Below the pieces are notes generated by a model. It had not been told where the DNA came from and made no database searches. It saw nothing but the letters and a program-made list of their open reading frames with translations. From Stygiobacter electus (GTDB taxonomy: Bacteria; Bacteroidota; Ignavibacteria; Ignavibacteriales; Melioribacteraceae): a DNA stretch of 64,000 nt. The position numbers and the translations under genes are program-made. The stretch covers positions 1 to 64,000 of the forward strand of contig JARGDL010000011.1 of assembly GCA_029210465.1 (NCBI GenBank), given 5' to 3'. Below, piece after piece: positions 17,403 through 27,838 of this stretch; positions within the stretch are counted from its first letter, which is position 1; every line of letters starts with the position of its first letter.

Positions 17403-20400
17403 ATGAGGAAACTTTTACTTCTCTCAATTCTCACCTTGTATTTTGCTTCAAATATTTATGCTCAAACTACGGGAAAAATCTCTGGTACTGTTGTAGATTC
17501 AAAAACCAACGAACCATTAATTGGTGTAAGTGTAATGCTTCAAGGAACAAATATTGGAGCATCAACTAACGTAGAAGGATATTACGTTATATTAAATGTT
17601 CCGCCTGGAACTTACACCGTTAAAGCTTCTTATGTTGGTTATACATCTTCAATTATCAGAAATGTTAGGGTTAATATAGATCAAACTACAAACCTTGACA
17701 TTAAACTTTCAGAAGAAGCAATTCTTGCAGGTGAGGTTATAGTGGTTGCTCAACAACCAATAGTACAAAAAGATGTTTCTTCAAGTCGTGTGAACTTGAG
17801 TGTTGAAGAAATTCAAAACCTGCCAGTTGCAAATGTTCAAAGTGTTATAAATCTTCAAGCTGGTATTCTTGCTACGGCTGCAGGTCCTGTAATTCGTGGC
17901 GGTGGTATTGATCAAACTGCATTTGTAGTAAATGGTATGACACTTCGTGATGAAAGAGATAATACACCTTACACTGGAATTAGTTTTACATCCGTAAAAG
18001 AAATTCAAGTACAAACAGGTGGTTTCAATGCTGAATATGGAAACATTCGTTCAGGTTTAGTTAATGTTGTAACTAAAGAAGGTGATAAACAAAAATATTC
18101 AGTTTCTTTTTTAGGCAGATACAGAGGTGCTTCTCGTAAACATTTTGGTGACGCTGTTAATTCTCCTAATTCATATTGGATTCGTCCTTATATTGATAAT
18201 GCTGTTGCATGGACTGGTACCGACAATGGAAACTGGGATGAATATACTAAAAGACAATATCAACCCTTCCGTGGATGGAATGTTGTCTCTCAACAATTAA
18301 TTTCTGATAACGATCCAAATAATGATTTAACTCCAGAAGCTGCAAAAAGACTTTTCTTATGGCAACACAGAAAACAAACAGATATTTTAATTCCAGATTA
18401 TGATGCAGATTTAAGTTTCAGTGGTCCAGTTCCTTTTATTAGCAAAGAACTTGGCGATATGACTTTTATAACATCATATCGTTCTTCTCAATCAGCTTAT
18501 TATATTCCACTTTCAACAAATGCTTATCGTGATTATAATTACTCATTAAAGTTGACTTCGAACATTGGAAACGGAATGAAATTATCTATTGATGGATTAA
18601 TAGGAAAACAAAAAGGAACTACAAGTTCAAGAGCTGGCGGCCCTGGAATTTTTAGAACTGCTGATGAAATAGCAAGCCAATTAGATAATCGATCCGGTGC
18701 AAGTTATCTTGATGCACGTGTTTATGCAACTGATTATTGGGCTCCAACATATAAAGATCTTTCTGGATTTGGAGTTAAATTTACTCATGTTTTAAGCAAT
18801 ACAACTTATTATGATGTAACAATAAGTGAATTTGGAACAAAGTATAATACAAATCCTGGTGGAAAAAGAAATACAGATAAAATTTATGATTTTGGCGGAG
18901 TAAAATTTGATGAAGCACCTTTTGGTTATTATAGTGGTACAAGTTCAGGTATTGGTTCTTCAATGGATATGGGTTTAGGATTTAGTAACTCACGCGATAG
19001 CTCAAAGGTTAATACTTGGTCAGCTAAAATTGATTTTATCAGCCAATTAGATAAATACAATAATTTAAAAACAGGCTTGGAATTTATTTATACAAATAAC
19101 AATGTAAATTATGCTTTAATTGAACCAGCTTTGCCAAGTAGTAATAGTCATTCTAAATGGCACACATATCCAATTAGAGCTGCATATTATATACAAGATA
19201 AACTTGAATTTGAAGGAATGATTGCAAATGTTGGTTTACGTTTTGATTATAGTGATGCTAATAGTAATTGGTATGTTTTACGCAGTCCTTTTGACAAAGC
19301 TTTATCTGGTGCTCAATCTTTGGGTATTGATACAATACTTGCAAAAGAACCGACAAAAAAAATTATGAATGTAAGTCCACGTTTAGGTATAGCTTTCCCA
19401 ATTTCTGTTGATAGTAAATTATTCTTTAACTATGGCCATTTTAGATCAATGCCTACACCAGAAAATTTATTTTTAATAAGAAGAAGTTCTGTTACTCAAG
19501 CTGTAACACGTCTTGCAAATCCAAATAATCCTTTACCGAAAACAATTGCATACGAATTAGGTTACGAACATAATTTATTCGATGAATATTTATTAAGAGT
19601 TGCTGGTTATTATAAAGATGTTTCTGAACAACCAAGATTAGTAACTTATACAAGCAGAGATAACTCAGTTAATTACTCAATCCCTGAACCAGAAAGTTAT
19701 GAAGACATTCGTGGATTTGAAATTACTCTTACAAAAAATAGAGGTGAATGGGTAAGAGGTTTTGTTAATTATACATATCAAGTTACAACAAGTGGAAATT
19801 TTGATGTAGCAAATAATTCTGAAAATCCTGCTATACAAAGAGAAAACTTAAGAAACAAAGCATTCTTCGAACAAAACAAACCAATTCCAAGACCTTATGC
19901 AAGAGCAAATATTGATTTTGTTACTCCAATGGATTTTGGTCCCGAAGTTTTTGGTATTAAACCATTAGAGGATTTGAGATTAAATATTCTTGCAGCATGG
20001 AGAGCAGGAGTTTATTTCTCGTGGACTGGTCCTGGTGGTGTAAAACCTGGCTTTGAAAATAATATTCAATGGAGTGATTCATGGAGCTTTGATTTAAGAT
20101 TCACAAAATCATTTAACGTTGGAAGACTTAACATAGAATTATTTGCTGATGTTTATAATTTCTTGAATCTCAAACAATTAGATTATAAAGCTGGCTTTGT
20201 TGATTTAAACGATTATGATTATTATATGAAGTCGCTTCATTTACCAGAAAAATACAGAGAATTTGCAAGTAACTATAGCTTTTTTGCAGGCAATGATAAA
20301 CCTGGTGATATTAGAAAAGAAGGCGTTGAGTATCAGCCGCTTGAATATGCAAAAGATTTAGCCGCTGTTGCTAAACCAAATAAAAGGGCATTTTATTATG

Positions 20401-20582
20401 ATGAAGTTTCAAAAAAATATTATCAATGGAATGGTACAACATGGAACAAAGTTGACGATGGTAAAATTGATGAAGTAATGAAAAATAAAGCTTACATTGA
20501 TATGCCAAACTTAGAATACACTGGCTTTTTAAACCCAAGAAATATTTTTTGGGGAATTAGATTTAATTTTGACATTAATTAA
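17403..20582 (+). CDS. TonB-dependent outer-membrane receptor with N-terminal CarboxypepD_reg domain
   Basis: The 1059-residue protein has a Sec signal (MRKLLLLSILTLYFASNIYA), a CarboxypepD_reg-like domain at about 24-110 (GKISGTVVDSKTNEPLIGVS), a plug domain (about 110-220, containing VIRGGGIDQTAFVVNGM and GGFNAEYGNIRSGLVNVVTK) and a long beta-barrel. It would import a TonB-dependent ligand across the outer membrane. No SusD-like gene follows, so it is not a standard Sus pair. AGGAG precedes the ATG. It heads a five-gene run and has candidate operator C upstream. Confidence 0.88.
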   Translation: MRKLLLLSILTLYFASNIYAQTTGKISGTVVDSKTNEPLIGVSVMLQGTNIGASTNVEGYYVILNVPPGTYTVKASYVGYTSSIIRNVRVNIDQTTNLDIKLSEEAILAGEVIVVAQQPIVQKDVSSSRVNLSVEEIQNLPVANVQSVINLQAGILATAAGPVIRGGGIDQTAFVVNGMTLRDERDNTPYTGISFTSVKEIQVQTGGFNAEYGNIRSGLVNVVTKEGDKQKYSVSFLGRYRGASRKHFGDAVNSPNSYWIRPYIDNAVAWTGTDNGNWDEYTKRQYQPFRGWNVVSQQLISDNDPNNDLTPEAAKRLFLWQHRKQTDILIPDYDADLSFSGPVPFISKELGDMTFITSYRSSQSAYYIPLSTNAYRDYNYSLKLTSNIGNGMKLSIDGLIGKQKGTTSSRAGGPGIFRTADEIASQLDNRSGASYLDARVYATDYWAPTYKDLSGFGVKFTHVLSNTTYYDVTISEFGTKYNTNPGGKRNTDKIYDFGGVKFDEAPFGYYSGTSSGIGSSMDMGLGFSNSRDSSKVNTWSAKIDFISQLDKYNNLKTGLEFIYTNNNVNYALIEPALPSSNSHSKWHTYPIRAAYYIQDKLEFEGMIANVGLRFDYSDANSNWYVLRSPFDKALSGAQSLGIDTILAKEPTKKIMNVSPRLGIAFPISVDSKLFFNYGHFRSMPTPENLFLIRRSSVTQAVTRLANPNNPLPKTIAYELGYEHNLFDEYLLRVAGYYKDVSEQPRLVTYTSRDNSVNYSIPEPESYEDIRGFEITLTKNRGEWVRGFVNYTYQVTTSGNFDVANNSENPAIQRENLRNKAFFEQNKPIPRPYARANIDFVTPMDFGPEVFGIKPLEDLRLNILAAWRAGVYFSWTGPGGVKPGFENNIQWSDSWSFDLRFTKSFNVGRLNIELFADVYNFLNLKQLDYKAGFVDLNDYDYYMKSLHLPEKYREFASNYSFFAGNDKPGDIRKEGVEYQPLEYAKDLAAVAKPNKRAFYYDEVSKKYYQWNGTTWNKVDDGKIDEVMKNKAYIDMPNLEYTGFLNPRNIFWGIRFNFDIN

Positions 20583-20596
20583 AGTTTGAGGAAACA

Positions 20597-22675
20597 ATGA
20601 AATCAGTTTTATATAGTATCAAAAATAATTTTGCATTACTGATAATTGTATCTCTTGGAATTCAATTTACTGCCTTTGCTCAATTCAAAAATCTTTGGAT
20701 GAATGCTGGTTCTTTGCATAGTTGGTATTCTGAAATTGGTTCTGAATTAGAAGAAGGCGGACCAGTAAGAAGACAACAATATGGAATGCAATGGCCTGCA
20801 ATTTATAATTATCAAGATATGCAAGCTGCACGTGGAATGTGGATTGGTGCAAAAGATTTTACAGATGAAAAAGGAACTTACTATCCTTTCAAAGTTTGTA
20901 CTGTTGGTCCACGTAATCCACAGTTTTATCCTTTCTACCCAGTTAAACATCAATTGATTTCTAAGTTTGATAAACCAAATGTTTTTGTAGATGGTAATTT
21001 GTCGTTTCAAAAAAATGTTGATATTGATAAAATTGATAAAACATTGCCTTATGATAGATTAATTGAAAATGTAGTGAACTCCCAATTAGGAATTACTGTA
21101 ACAAGAAAAATTTTCCAATTCTCACAACAATATCATGATAATTATATTGTGTACGAATATACATTTACAAACACTGGTAACACAGATGCTGATCCAGAAA
21201 TTGAATTACCAAACACGACTTTGAAAGATGTTTATTTCTGGTTTACATATCGTAACGCAATTAATCATTCTACACGTTTTGTGATTGGTAACGCAAGTGG
21301 TTGGGGAATTAATACAATGAACGATGCTCGTGGTGATGGTGTAAAAAATGATCCACCAAATGAAAGATATAGAGCACAATTCTCATGGCATGGATATTTC
21401 CCCGGTAAAGATGTTCCTTACGATAATATTGGTGGACCAATATGGGCATTAAATGCAAATGCTGCTTTATATAATAACAAAGCAGATACAATTGGAAGAC
21501 TTGGTGCAACTCAGTTTATTGGAACAGTTACTTTGTATGCTGATAAATCAGCAACAGAAAAGGTTGACGATCCATCACAACCAAGAACTACAGATTACAT
21601 AAACTCAGACCATCCAATGTTGCTTGCAGGTGCAAATGCTTATAACCCAGATAGAATGACACAAGAATACGCCTTAATGGCTTTTGGTCATCGCTCGCCA
21701 AGACATGCAGATGCTGTTGAACCAAGTGGTGATTTTGCAAATCAAAAAAATGCACCAAATATTGGAAATGCTTCTGGTGGTATTTCTTATAACAATGGAT
21801 ATGGACCTTATACTTTAGCACCAGGACAAAGTATTAGAATAGTAATAGCCGAAGCTGCTAATGGAATTAGTAGAAAACAACAAGTTGATGTTGGTGTTAA
21901 ATATAAAAAAGGTTTAATCTCTGCAACTGATAAAAATAAAATTGTTCTTACAGGAAAAGATTCATTAATGTTAACATTTAAACGTGCTACGGAAAACTTT
22001 CAATCTGGTTGGAAAATTCCTCAACCACCAATGCCTCCAACCACATTTGAAGTAAATTCTGGTGGTGATAGAATTTCATTAAAATGGGATGTTGATCCAA
22101 CTGATCCAAATCCACCAACAAATTTTAGAATTTATCGTGCACTCGGTGAAGTAGATAGTAACTATACAATGATTGCTGAGTTACCTGCATCTGCAAGAAG
22201 TTATGATGATAGAGAAGTTATTCGTGGATATAATTATTACTATTATATTACTTCTGTAGGAAACCCAACAACAGCTGGACCTGGCACTCCCGCTACTCGT
22301 CTAGAAAGCAGTAGATATTACACTCAAACTTATGATCCTGCAAACTTAAAACGTCAAGCAGGAGAAAAATTAAGTGATATTAGAATTGTTCCTAATCCTT
22401 TTAATTATTCAGCAAAAGGTAAAGTCCGTTTCCCTGGAACAATTGATGAAGATAAAATTGCTTTCTATAATATTCCTGGTGAATGTACAATAAGAATTTA
22501 TTCAGAAATTGGTGAATTAATTAAAACAATTGAACATACAAATGGTAGTGGTGATGAATATTGGTATCAGGTTACATCTTCAAGTCAAATAATTGTAAGT
22601 GGAATTTATATTGCTGTTATTACAGACCATAAAACTGGTGAAAATCAAATAGTAAAGTTTACAATTATCAGATAA
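20597..22675 (+). CDS. Secreted protein of unknown function with FnIII and T9SS-like C-terminus
   Basis: The 692 residues start with a long signal peptide (cleaved near AFAQF). The first 460 residues match no family I can name; they include conserved-looking Trp/Gly-rich segments (WIGAKDFTDEKGTYYPF). A fibronectin-III-like domain sits at about 480-560 (FRIYRALGEVDSNYTMIAEL). The end (IRIVPNPFN, then a GIYIAVITDHKTGENQIVKF pattern) resembles a FlgD-like or T9SS type A tail in divergent form. GAGG precedes the ATG, 14 bases after the receptor gene. It is probably the surface partner of that receptor. Confidence 0.7.
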   Translation: MKSVLYSIKNNFALLIIVSLGIQFTAFAQFKNLWMNAGSLHSWYSEIGSELEEGGPVRRQQYGMQWPAIYNYQDMQAARGMWIGAKDFTDEKGTYYPFKVCTVGPRNPQFYPFYPVKHQLISKFDKPNVFVDGNLSFQKNVDIDKIDKTLPYDRLIENVVNSQLGITVTRKIFQFSQQYHDNYIVYEYTFTNTGNTDADPEIELPNTTLKDVYFWFTYRNAINHSTRFVIGNASGWGINTMNDARGDGVKNDPPNERYRAQFSWHGYFPGKDVPYDNIGGPIWALNANAALYNNKADTIGRLGATQFIGTVTLYADKSATEKVDDPSQPRTTDYINSDHPMLLAGANAYNPDRMTQEYALMAFGHRSPRHADAVEPSGDFANQKNAPNIGNASGGISYNNGYGPYTLAPGQSIRIVIAEAANGISRKQQVDVGVKYKKGLISATDKNKIVLTGKDSLMLTFKRATENFQSGWKIPQPPMPPTTFEVNSGGDRISLKWDVDPTDPNPPTNFRIYRALGEVDSNYTMIAELPASARSYDDREVIRGYNYYYYITSVGNPTTAGPGTPATRLESSRYYTQTYDPANLKRQAGEKLSDIRIVPNPFNYSAKGKVRFPGTIDEDKIAFYNIPGECTIRIYSEIGELIKTIEHTNGSGDEYWYQVTSSSQIIVSGIYIAVITDHKTGENQIVKFTIIR

Positions 22676-22693
22676 AAAATTTTAGGTAAATAA

Positions 22694-23701
22694 ATGAAAA
22701 GACAAATAATTTTTATCGTTTTAATATTAGGATTGCAAATAAGTACAATGCAAGCCCAATATAAAAAACTTGCTCAAACAGGAATGAAATTCTTGAGTGT
22801 ATCAACAGATGCAAGAATGACTGGGCTTTCAGAAGCTTCAACTTCTGTTGATATTGCAAATTCTTCTGCTATGTTTTACAATCCTTCTACTTTAGCATCA
22901 ATGAAAGAATTTTCTTCTGTATCATTTGGTAATGTTAAATGGATTGCCGATATCAATTATCTTCATGCGGCTGCTGCTTTCGCTCCTTATGATGGATTGT
23001 ATGGAGTTTTTGGTTTTACTTTTACTTCCGTTGATTATGGCGATTTTATGGGGACTATCGTTGCTAGTAATGAACAAGGTTATATTGATGTTGGAACATA
23101 TTCACCTAAAGCATATTCCTTTGGTATTAGCTACGCTCGTGCTTTATCCGATAAATTTTCTGTTGGCGGTAGTGTTAAATATGCAAAGCAGGATTTAGGC
23201 GGAAGTGTAATAGATGTTGACAGTACTGGTACTTACATCACCGAAAATAATAAACTTGGCGCCATGGCTTTCGATTTTGGCGTTCTTTATAGAACTGGAT
23301 TTAAAAGCTTGACTTTTGGTATGAGTGTTAAAAACTTTTCAACTGAATTGAAATACAAAAAAGAAACTTTCCAATTACCTCTTATGTTCAGAATTGGATT
23401 TTCAATTGATGCAATGGATCTATTTGATATTGATAAAAACACTCACTCTTTATTATTGTCTGTTGATGCAGCACATCCACGTGATTACAGCGAACAAATT
23501 TATGCAGGTGCAGAATATACTTTCCTAAATACTTTTTCGATTCGTGCTGGATTTGTTTCTCCTTCTGATGAACAAACATTTACTGCAGGTTTTGGAATAA
23601 AAAGAAATTTAGGCGGTGTAAATGTTGGTATTGATTACGCATATCAGGCATTTGGAATTTTCAATGATGTTCATAGATTCACATTTAATTTTTCATTTTA
23701 A
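22694..23701 (+). CDS. PorV/PorQ-family outer-membrane protein
   Basis: The 335 residues begin with a Sec signal ending MQAQYKK. The following segment (GMKFLSVSTDARMTGLSEAS, then SSAMFYNPSTLASM) is characteristic of PorV/PorQ-like FadL-fold barrels, some of which shuttle T9SS cargo to the attachment complex. The remainder alternates aromatic and polar residues like a 14-strand barrel. It is co-directional with a T9SS-tailed gene two positions on, so a cargo-handling role is plausible. Paralogues exist for many functions, so PorV proper is not claimed. Confidence 0.78.
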   Translation: MKRQIIFIVLILGLQISTMQAQYKKLAQTGMKFLSVSTDARMTGLSEASTSVDIANSSAMFYNPSTLASMKEFSSVSFGNVKWIADINYLHAAAAFAPYDGLYGVFGFTFTSVDYGDFMGTIVASNEQGYIDVGTYSPKAYSFGISYARALSDKFSVGGSVKYAKQDLGGSVIDVDSTGTYITENNKLGAMAFDFGVLYRTGFKSLTFGMSVKNFSTELKYKKETFQLPLMFRIGFSIDAMDLFDIDKNTHSLLLSVDAAHPRDYSEQIYAGAEYTFLNTFSIRAGFVSPSDEQTFTAGFGIKRNLGGVNVGIDYAYQAFGIFNDVHRFTFNFSF

Positions 23702-23726
23702 CATTAGATAAAAATTGGTTATAAAT

Positions 23727-24932
23727 ATGAAAAATCTAAAACAAATTTTAATTGTAATAATTGGAATAACAATTTTAATCTCTGCTTGTAAAGAGGAACC
23801 AGCTCCAAGTTTATATCAGCAATTAGATAAAGGAGCTACGCCAGTAATTACAAGCGTTATTCCTGATAAAGAAGCATTAGCTGGTGTAACAGAAATAACC
23901 ATCAATGGTTCAAACTTTTCTGCAAACAAAGATGATAATTATGTTTTTTTCGGCACTGTTAAAGCAACAGTTCTTAGTGCTTCACCGACACAACTTGTGG
24001 TTAAAGCTCCAGCTTTAGTTAAAAATGATCTTGATTTAAAAATTGCAGTCCTCGGTGTTGAAAATTTCAGTAACGTTATAAAATATAACCTGCTTGAAGC
24101 TGTTGGTGTTTACTACAATTTTACCAAAGGTGTTGAAAATCCAATTACTGTAACAGTTGATAATAATGAAAATGTTTATGTTTATTTGAAAGATGCTGGA
24201 ATTAGAAAAATTACACCTGATGGAAAAATTTCTAATTGGGCTCAAAAAGGTGCAGAATCCTTTTTCTTTGATATGAAATTAGGTCCAAATAATGTAATGA
24301 TCGGTACAAGAAATTTAAGAGCATTATTCTCCGTTGAAGAAGGTAAAGCTCCTGTAACTTATGTTACATTTCCAACTGGTATATCTATCCTTGCATTAGA
24401 TTTTGATGCAGATAAAAACATTTGGTGTGCTGGTAGTGGTGGTAGTTTGTTTAGTGTAACTCCAGCTAAAGTTACTACTGCATTTCCAATTGATTTTATT
24501 GTTTCTACTGTAAGAGTTTATAATGGCTATTTATATGTTGCAGGTAAATCATCTTCAGAAGAAGCAATTTATCGTTATAAAATTAATTCAAATACATCTC
24601 TTGGTACAAAAGAAAAATTCTTTGATATTGGTGCTGTTTATGGCTTGAATAAAGTAAATGTAAATGGAATTGCTTTTGGAAATGATGGAGAAATGATTTT
24701 GGGAACTAACCAAAGTGATGCATTTATTTCTGTAAAAAATGGAACAGCTACAAAATTTTATCCAGGATTAATTTTACCTGAAGTAAAAAGTATGATGTGG
24801 GGAACAAAGAAAAATTTATTTTATACACGCGAAGCTATTGAAACAAGTCCAACAGGTACTGTAACAATTTATTATCAATTGATGAGAGTTGACATGCAAA
24901 AAAATTCAGCACCATATTATGGAAGACAATAA
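23727..24932 (+). CDS. IPT/TIG-domain lipoprotein with beta-propeller-like region
   Basis: The start is taken at the ATG 23727 (MKNLKQILIVIIGITILISA followed by lipobox Cys); the TTG upstream gives only a nonspecific extension. Residues about 35-115 form an IPT/TIG fold (PVITSVIPDKEALAGVTEIT, then VKAPALVKNDLDLKIAV). The remaining 280 residues carry repeated VDNNENVYVY / DADKNIWCAGSGG-type strands like an NHL or streptogramin-lyase propeller. It is likely an outer-membrane-anchored binding protein, cotranscribed with the TonB receptor; in Bacteroidota receptor operons such lipoproteins often bind glycans. Ligand unknown. Confidence 0.72.
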   Translation: MKNLKQILIVIIGITILISACKEEPAPSLYQQLDKGATPVITSVIPDKEALAGVTEITINGSNFSANKDDNYVFFGTVKATVLSASPTQLVVKAPALVKNDLDLKIAVLGVENFSNVIKYNLLEAVGVYYNFTKGVENPITVTVDNNENVYVYLKDAGIRKITPDGKISNWAQKGAESFFFDMKLGPNNVMIGTRNLRALFSVEEGKAPVTYVTFPTGISILALDFDADKNIWCAGSGGSLFSVTPAKVTTAFPIDFIVSTVRVYNGYLYVAGKSSSEEAIYRYKINSNTSLGTKEKFFDIGAVYGLNKVNVNGIAFGNDGEMILGTNQSDAFISVKNGTATKFYPGLILPEVKSMMWGTKKNLFYTREAIETSPTGTVTIYYQLMRVDMQKNSAPYYGRQ

Positions 24933-24973
24933 TTAACAAAAATAAATTATCAACAAAAAAAAGGAGAGTACCA

Positions 24974-26278
24974 ATGTTAAAAAAAGTTACATTAATATTT
25001 GCTGTAGTTATAATGACAGCAACATTGAGTTTGGCTCAATGGGTAAATCAAGGATCTTGGCCAGCAAATTCGCCTCAACCAAAAGGACAAAATCATGCAC
25101 TTGCTGTTGACCCAGATGGCAAAGTTTGGGTTGGTTGGTGGGGACCAAAAGCAAAATTTGGTGTTGCACCTGGAGATACTTTGAAAAAAAGTGTTTATTT
25201 AATTTTTGTGTTTAAACCAGATGGCACACAAGCTTCTTTCTCTCCAATCTGGCGTTTAGATGGTCCAGGATTTCAAGATACTCTTTTAACTACGAATAGA
25301 GGGTTTAGAACAAATGTTGATGGAAATATTTTGATGGTTACTGGTAGTAACCCAACTCCTAATTATATGTATTTGATTGATTATAAAACAGGAAAAGCTT
25401 TAAAGAGAGTACAATTGAAATATACAGCTGCAGCTCCAGCTGTAGCTAAAACATCTAAAGTAATTTTTGTTGCCCCTGTTGTAGGAAGCCCAACAAACCC
25501 AATTGAAATGTATGACCAAAACTTTACTTTAATTGGCAACGCTTTAGACAAAACAACTAGTTTCTCAAGAAGTTTTGAAGTATCTGAAGATGGAAATACA
25601 ATTTATTGGGCAGGATATACTTTAGGGAAAGTTTTAGTTTATAATAGAGCAGATGAATTTTCAAGCTTTACATTAAAAGATTCAATTATGGAAGGTGCTA
25701 GAGCGGAATCATTTACATGGCATCCAGTTAAAAAAGAACAATTATGGATTTCTGGTGGTTCTAACAACGATAAACCAAATCCTCCTTTCACAATGGGTAC
25801 ATGGTATGCTTTTGATGTAAAACAAAAGAAAGTTGTAGATAGCTTAAAATGGAAATTTGCTGATCCTGCAAAACCAGATGAGAGACCAAGAGCATTAGGT
25901 TTTAGCCCTGATGGAAAAATTGCATATTTGGGTACATTTGGAACAGCTAACTCAGATCTTGTTCAAAAGGTTGTATTCGGTGGTTCAGCTGTTGAAAAGC
26001 TTGATGAAATACCAGTTGGTTATGAGCTTTCTCAAAATTATCCAAATCCTTTTAATCCAACTACTAATATTAAATTCTCTTTACCAAAAGAAGGATTTGT
26101 TACTTTGAGAGTTTATAATTCTATCGGTCAAGAAGTTGCTACTCTTGTAAATGATTTCAAGAGTGCTGGTTCTTATCAAGTAGATTTTAATGCAAATAAT
26201 TTATCAAGTGGTGTTTATGTTTATACACTTTCTGTTGGTAATTATAAAATCTCGAAGAAAATGATGTTAATGAAATAA
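24974..26278 (+). CDS. T9SS-secreted beta-propeller protein
   Basis: The 434-residue protein has a Sec signal (cleaved near SLAQW), about 320 residues of propeller-like repeats (DPDGKVWVGWWGP, EDGNTIYWAGYTLGK, SPDGKIAYLGTFGT) and a type A T9SS tail (YELSQNYPNPFNPTTNIKFS to KKMMLMK). A strong AAGGAGAG site precedes the ATG. Last gene before the terminator at 26296. Its function beyond secretion is not recognisable; as the final member of a receptor operon it may be a surface-exposed binding protein. Confidence 0.78.
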   Translation: MLKKVTLIFAVVIMTATLSLAQWVNQGSWPANSPQPKGQNHALAVDPDGKVWVGWWGPKAKFGVAPGDTLKKSVYLIFVFKPDGTQASFSPIWRLDGPGFQDTLLTTNRGFRTNVDGNILMVTGSNPTPNYMYLIDYKTGKALKRVQLKYTAAAPAVAKTSKVIFVAPVVGSPTNPIEMYDQNFTLIGNALDKTTSFSRSFEVSEDGNTIYWAGYTLGKVLVYNRADEFSSFTLKDSIMEGARAESFTWHPVKKEQLWISGGSNNDKPNPPFTMGTWYAFDVKQKKVVDSLKWKFADPAKPDERPRALGFSPDGKIAYLGTFGTANSDLVQKVVFGGSAVEKLDEIPVGYELSQNYPNPFNPTTNIKFSLPKEGFVTLRVYNSIGQEVATLVNDFKSAGSYQVDFNANNLSSGVYVYTLSVGNYKISKKMMLMK

Positions 26279-26295
26279 TTTTATTTCATTGTGCT

Positions 26296-26339
26296 AGGCT
26301 GTTTTGGGATTGAATAAATCCTGAACAGCCTATTTTTTT
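26296..26339 (+). terminator. Rho-independent terminator after the TonB-receptor operon
   Basis: AGGCTGTT and AACAGCCT form an 8-base stem with a second inner stem (GGATT/AATCC), followed by ATTTTTTT. It lies 17 bases after the T9SS propeller gene and is the clearest terminator in the window. Confidence 0.85.
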
Positions 26340-26386
26340 ATCCTTCTTTTGAGTTTTCTCTCATTAAAATTTTATTTGGAGATTAA

Positions 26387-27838
26387 ATGATAAGTGTATT
26401 TTTACCTTTCAGCGGTGCTGAATATAGCATTAAATTAATTGAAGAGATTAAAAATGTATATCAAGTAGAGAAAATAATTTTATTAGTTCATGATGAAAAT
26501 CTTACTGTTCCTGAAAATTATCAAAAAATAATTGTAGATAATCTTACCTCGTCAAATACAATTAATAAAATTATAGATGAAGCAAAATCAAATTATGTTT
26601 TGCTCTTTACACAAGATAATAATTTTCAACTTGGACAATTTGCTGTTGAGAGATTTTATAATGTAATTGATTCAACTAATGCCGCAATGGTTTATTCAAA
26701 TTATATTTCAATCAAAGATGAAAAAACTGAAAATCATCCAGTAAATGATTATCAGATTGGAAGTTTACGAGACGATTTTGATTTCGGTTATATGATAATG
26801 TTAAATAAAAATTTTGTAAATCATTTTGAAGATATTAATGATTATAAATTTGCTGGTTTATACAACTTGCGGTTACAACTTTCCAGAAAAGGTGAGTTTA
26901 TTCGAATTCCAGAATTTCTTTATACAACTATAGAAACCGATACTCGCAAAAGTGGTGTTAAACAATTTGATTATGTTAATCCAAAGAATCGTGATGTACA
27001 GATTGAGATGGAAAAAGCTTGCACTTTTCATTTAAAAAAAATTAACGCTTACCTTGAACCAAAATTTAAAGAAGTTGATTTTTCAAATAACGATTTTGAA
27101 TATGATGCTTCTGTTGTAATTCCAGTCAAAAACAGGGTTAACACAATTGCAGATGCAATTAAATCTGTTCTTTCACAAAAAACAAATTTTAAATTCAATT
27201 GCATTGTTGTTGATAATTATTCAACAGATGGAACAACAAATAAAATAAATGAGCTTGCTGAAAATGATGAAAGATTAATTCATATAATTCCTGAAAGAAA
27301 AGATTTAGGAATTGGTGGTTGCTGGAATGAAGCAATTCATCACAAAAATTGCGGACGTTTTGCAATTCAACTTGATAGCGATGACATTTATGCAAATGAA
27401 AACACAATCCAAATTGTTGTTGATACTTTTTATAAAGAAAAATGCGCAATGGTTGTTGGCAGTTACAGAATGACAAATTTCAAATTGGAAGAAATTCCAC
27501 CTGGTATAATTGACCATAAAGAATGGACACCAGACAATGGAAGAAACAATGCATTAAGAATAAATGGACTTGGTGCACCGCGTGCATTTTATACACCAAT
27601 ACTTCGCAAAATTAAAATTCCTAATGTAAGCTACGGCGAAGATTATGCTGTCGGTTTGATGATTTCACGTGATTATCAAATTGGTAGAATATGGGAACCA
27701 ATTTATTTATGCAGAAGATGGGAAGGAAATTCCGATGCTGCATTAGATATTCAGAAAATAAATCTTTACAATGAATATAAAGATAGAATTAGAACAATTG
27801 AAGTATTAGCAAGAATCAGGAAAAACAAAAATGTTTGA
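26387..27838 (+). CDS. Glycosyltransferase family 2 protein
   Basis: The 483-residue cytoplasmic protein has a GT-A domain in its C-terminal half starting near residue 240: [20 protein letters not shown], nucleotide-binding VDNYSTDGT, metal motif LDSDDIY, and late GEDYAVG. The N-terminal 230 residues look like a second, decayed glycosyltransferase-like fold ([20 protein letters not shown]). It starts the five-gene operon, with GGAG before the ATG, and overlaps the DUF4922 gene by 8 bases. Donor and acceptor sugars cannot be read from sequence. Confidence 0.82.
   Translation: MISVFLPFSGAEYSIKLIEEIKNVYQVEKIILLVHDENLTVPENYQKIIVDNLTSSNTINKIIDEAKSNYVLLFTQDNNFQLGQFAVERFYNVIDSTNAAMVYSNYISIKDEKTENHPVNDYQIGSLRDDFDFGYMIMLNKNFVNHFEDINDYKFAGLYNLRLQLSRKGEFIRIPEFLYTTIETDTRKSGVKQFDYVNPKNRDVQIEMEKACTFHLKKINAYLEPKFKEVDFSNNDFEYDASVVIPVKNRVNTIADAIKSVLSQKTNFKFNCIVVDNYSTDGTTNKINELAENDERLIHIIPERKDLGIGGCWNEAIHHKNCGRFAIQLDSDDIYANENTIQIVVDTFYKEKCAMVVGSYRMTNFKLEEIPPGIIDHKEWTPDNGRNNALRINGLGAPRAFYTPILRKIKIPNVSYGEDYAVGLMISRDYQIGRIWEPIYLCRRWEGNSDAALDIQKINLYNEYKDRIRTIEVLARIRKNKNV

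Noticed and set aside
17403..22675. SusC/SusD polysaccharide-utilisation pair
   Set aside because: The gene after the receptor has no SusD-like helical repeat architecture or lipobox; it has FnIII and a T9SS-like end.
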